From Enterobacter sp. RHBSTW-00175 (GTDB lineage: Bacteria > Pseudomonadota > Gammaproteobacteria > Enterobacterales > Enterobacteriaceae), in the NCBI RefSeq assembly GCF_013927005.1, contig NZ_CP055933.1, positions 1 to 40,364 on the forward strand: a stretch of 40,364 bases of DNA, read 5' to 3'. Shown here one piece after another: positions 38,443 to 40,364 of this stretch. A model generated the notes under the pieces. The model saw nothing but the letters and a program-made list of their open reading frames with translations, made no database searches and was not told the DNA's origin. A program made the position numbers and the translations under genes. The number at the start of each line of letters is the position of its first letter. The first letter of the stretch is position 1.

Positions 38443-38669
38443 TTCAGGAACGTCAAAATATTCTGAACGTGAAAATCCAGGCCGAACAACTAAATTTCCT
38501 CATGCAGACAATCCATGCCCACCACAATGATTTTGACTGCCACCAATTAAACGCCCTATTAGGACTGGCTTACGATATCGCTGGTTCTGTTTACGACTGG
38601 ACGGATAAAGAAGAACAAATTGTTCTGGCGAATGATGAAGCTGAAAGAAAAGGCGTGAAGCATGAATAA
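38439..38669 (+). CDS. Hypothetical protein, left operon
   Basis: A 76-aa helical protein (NVKIQAEQLNFLMQTIHAHH; NALLGLAYDIAGSVYDWTDK) with several His residues. It starts at ATG 38439, preceded by GGGAG, and overlaps both neighbours. No family recognised. Confidence 0.7.
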   Translation: MIQERQNILNVKIQAEQLNFLMQTIHAHHNDFDCHQLNALLGLAYDIAGSVYDWTDKEEQIVLANDEAERKGVKHE

Positions 38670-39015
38670 CTTAATTAACACCTACCGCCGGAGAATTTTA
38701 AAGGCAGCGTTATTGCGCCACCAGCGTAAAACAGGCAGCAACTGCCTTGTGATTAAGCTCAATAAAGGCGGCATTAACACGGTCGAGTTAACCGAGATTC
38801 TTCTCGATGGATTATTGCGGAAATTCGAAAGGCTCGCGATAAGCGAATACGGAAATGTCGAAGGCGTAAAAGCTATTAAGGGAATTTACAGCAGTTCTGT
38901 TGATGTTAATGGCAGCGGTGAATTCCTCACAGATAGTGGGAAGGAGTTAATCGACGAGCTCATTTCTGAGCTGGTGGAGTTCGTCAAAAAGCAGAAAGTG
39001 GGGGCTCGGATCTGA
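38662..39015 (+). CDS. Hypothetical protein, left operon
   Basis: A 117-aa protein starting at ATG 38662 within the previous gene's end. The N-terminus is basic (NTYRRRILKAALLRHQRKTG), followed by a strand/helix mix (VIKLNKGGINTVELTEILLD; LTDSGKELIDELISELVEFV). It could bind nucleic acid. No family recognised. It overlaps the HNH gene by 1 bp. Confidence 0.7.
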   Translation: MNNLINTYRRRILKAALLRHQRKTGSNCLVIKLNKGGINTVELTEILLDGLLRKFERLAISEYGNVEGVKAIKGIYSSSVDVNGSGEFLTDSGKELIDELISELVEFVKKQKVGARI

Positions 39016-39608
39016 TGGCGCTGACAGCGATAAGAATTCCTGAATCAGATTATCTCAACGAGTGCTTTTATTACGAACAAAAAACTGGAGAGTTGTTTTG
39101 GAAACATCGTCCTTTAAAACACTTTTCATCATCAAGTATGCAAAAACAGTTAAATACAAGGTTTGCAGGTAAACCTGCTGGCGCTTTTATTAAAACCAAA
39201 ACAGGAGCATATCGTATCGTGCGGTTAGATGGCGTCATTTACTATGCCCATCGTCTGATATTTAAAATGGTTAATGGTGTTGAACCCGAAGTAGTCGATC
39301 ACATTGATGGGAACACCACTAATAACAGAATAGAAAACCTACGTTCATGTACAAACCAAGACAATAGTAAGAATGCGCGCTTATCTAAAACCAACACATC
39401 CGGCCATACAGGGGTGAACTGGTCACATCAAAAGAAAAAATGGTGGGCAAATATTGTCATAAACGCGAAGCAAATATATCTGGGCTCTTTCGCGGATTTC
39501 AATAAAGCAGTCGAGGCAAGACGAAACGCAGAAATTAAATATGGATTTCATGATAACCACGGAAAAAACAGAACACGATTCACGGGAGAAACCGGAAATG
39601 AACGATAA
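39015..39608 (+). CDS. HNH-AP2 endonuclease in left operon
   Basis: A 197-aa protein. The HNH core is YYAHRLIFKMVNGVEPEVVD, then HIDGNTTNNRIENLRSCTNQ. The C-terminal AP2 DNA-binding domain is NTSGHTGVNWSHQKKKWWAN. The N-terminal 65 residues (LNECFYYEQKTGELFWKHRP) are typical of this homing-type family. It is a different subtype from the nuclease at 25336. The start overlaps the previous stop by 1 bp; the 3' end overlaps the next gene by 11 bp. Confidence 0.9.
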   Translation: MALTAIRIPESDYLNECFYYEQKTGELFWKHRPLKHFSSSSMQKQLNTRFAGKPAGAFIKTKTGAYRIVRLDGVIYYAHRLIFKMVNGVEPEVVDHIDGNTTNNRIENLRSCTNQDNSKNARLSKTNTSGHTGVNWSHQKKKWWANIVINAKQIYLGSFADFNKAVEARRNAEIKYGFHDNHGKNRTRFTGETGNER

Positions 39609-40011
39609 ACGCACCGTAAGCATGATTGACCTGGCATTAAAGCGACACGATACGCCAGTTGGCCCACTGTTCGTGGCAGTGCGCCACGGTCGTATCAAAA
39701 AATGCTTCACGCGAGATACGGCGATCCGCTATCTGGCTTTCTTCATGACCACCGAGGCTTTTGAGCGTTCGGGTTTTCCGCAGCGTCACCCGCCGGTACG
39801 TATTGATCGCGATGACAGAGAGGTATGGCGAGACGGGGAAACAAAGGCTGAGTATCTTGCCGCCCACCAGCGTTGCGAGCGGAGACTTCGCCGCATTCTG
39901 GCACGTAAGCGTGACATGACGAAATGGTGTGAGAAGTGGGACGCCATGCACGACCGTTATGTGAAAGAGCAGGCAGAGCTCCAGGCCAGTAAACCAGAGG
40001 GAGTACGTTAA
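39598..40011 (+). CDS. Hypothetical basic phage protein
   Basis: A 137-aa protein starting at ATG 39598 (MNDKRTVSMIDLALKRHDTP) with SD GGGAG; longer starts at 39541 and 39553 lie in the nuclease gene without an SD. It is rich in Arg (RRLRRILARKRDMTKWCEKW). It probably binds nucleic acid, but no family is recognised. Confidence 0.65.
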   Translation: MNDKRTVSMIDLALKRHDTPVGPLFVAVRHGRIKKCFTRDTAIRYLAFFMTTEAFERSGFPQRHPPVRIDRDDREVWRDGETKAEYLAAHQRCERRLRRILARKRDMTKWCEKWDAMHDRYVKEQAELQASKPEGVR

Positions 40012-40292
40012 TGAGCAACCAGGATAATGCAAACATCCTTGCGGTTGAGTCCAAACACAAAGTGCCAAACGCAAAGCATCGGCGGCGCCAGTCGAAAATT
40101 TACAGTCCGGATGAATTTCTTGCGCTGCCAATGGTGAAGGAGTTCATCAAAAACAACCCTAATCAGTATTTCGTCAATGAAGAAACTGGCGAGCAAATGA
40201 TGGCCCAGGAACTGGCAGAGCTTTATTGCTCAGTAAATAACGGCAAAAAGATGAAGAAAGCGCTGCGCCGCGCGTTTGGAGTAAAAGCATGA
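40011..40292 (+). CDS. Hypothetical phage protein, left operon
   Basis: A 93-aa protein starting at ATG 40011, overlapping the previous stop (TAATG). The first third is basic (KHKVPNAKHRRRQSKIYSPD); a conserved-looking helical part follows (FLALPMVKEFIKNNPNQYFV; EQMMAQELAELYCSVNNGKK). It is coupled to the ORF6N gene by ATGA. No function recognised. Confidence 0.65.
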   Translation: MSNQDNANILAVESKHKVPNAKHRRRQSKIYSPDEFLALPMVKEFIKNNPNQYFVNEETGEQMMAQELAELYCSVNNGKKMKKALRRAFGVKA

Positions 40293-40364
40293 ATACAGTA
40301 ACGATCAACAATAAGCAACTTCCAGCAGTCGAATATCGCGGTCAGCGCGTTGTGACGTTGGCGA
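40289..40364 (+). CDS. ORF6N domain protein, N-terminal part (continues at 1)
   Basis: The start of the gene that continues at position 1: ATG 40289, coding MNTVTINNKQLPAVEYRGQR and then VVTLA, with the next codon split across the ends. 76 + 680 = 756 bases = 252 codons including the stop, so the frame is kept across the junction. The VEYRGQRVVTL strand is the beginning of the ORF6N domain. Confidence 0.75.
   Translation, partial: MNTVTINNKQLPAVEYRGQRVVTLA

Overview
The window is a complete temperate lambda-like siphophage genome of an enterobacterial host, opened inside a gene. The last bases of the window (40289-40364) and the first (1-680) join in frame into one 251-codon ORF6N-type gene, so the sequence behaves as a 40,364-bp circle. 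The host is inferred to be an enterobacterium such as Klebsiella or Enterobacter. The reasons are the attachment site, which copies the 3' part of a tRNA-Leu(UAA) gene, the canonical LexA box, and proteins of coliphage type throughout (HK97-like head, lambda-like tail, lambda-type lysis).

Layout. Plus strand, 37448 to 40364 and on through 1-3246: the left operon. It runs from an operator-covered promoter through a stand-alone HTH protein, a stand-alone S24 peptidase domain, several small unknown genes, an HNH/AP2 endonuclease, the ORF6N protein, a DUF4224 protein and the tyrosine integrase, and ends at attP (about 3354-3410). Just beyond attP lies a two-gene operon under a LexA box that encodes a DinI-like protein (3586-4105). 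Minus strand, 36438 down to 31578: the right early operon (Cro, DUF4222, HNH, O-like initiator with internal repeats, a 35-aa coupled gene, T7-type primase-helicase, Q antiterminator). The repressor gene cI (36548-37246, plus strand) sits between the two operons.

Minus strand, about 31540 down to 4162: the late operon. It starts at a pR'-like promoter with a leader terminator and a gene-free leader of about 860 bp, then holin, lysozyme, Rz/Rz1, an Acb2/Tad1-like small protein and two more small genes. Next comes an accessory block: a protein resembling the central part of tail-tip protein J, a two-module glycosyltransferase, an HNH/AP2 endonuclease and a GT25-like glycosyltransferase. Then follow HNH/cos region/TerS/TerL, head genes, connectors, tail tube, G/G-T chaperones with a -1 frameshift, a lipoprotein moron, tape measure, M, L, K, I, J and a tail fibre with an S74 chaperone domain.

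Most notable are: the J-like protein beside the glycosyltransferases; the separated HTH and S24 genes; repeated terminator-SD-ATG units within the late operon; a lipoprotein moron at the position of HK97 gp15; the SOS-controlled DinI operon beside attP; and five 8-bp iteron-like repeats inside the initiator gene. I saw no CII, CIII, N or Red-type recombination genes, no complete tRNA gene, no CRISPR array and no insertion sequence. All family names come from reading the proteins by eye, without database searches.
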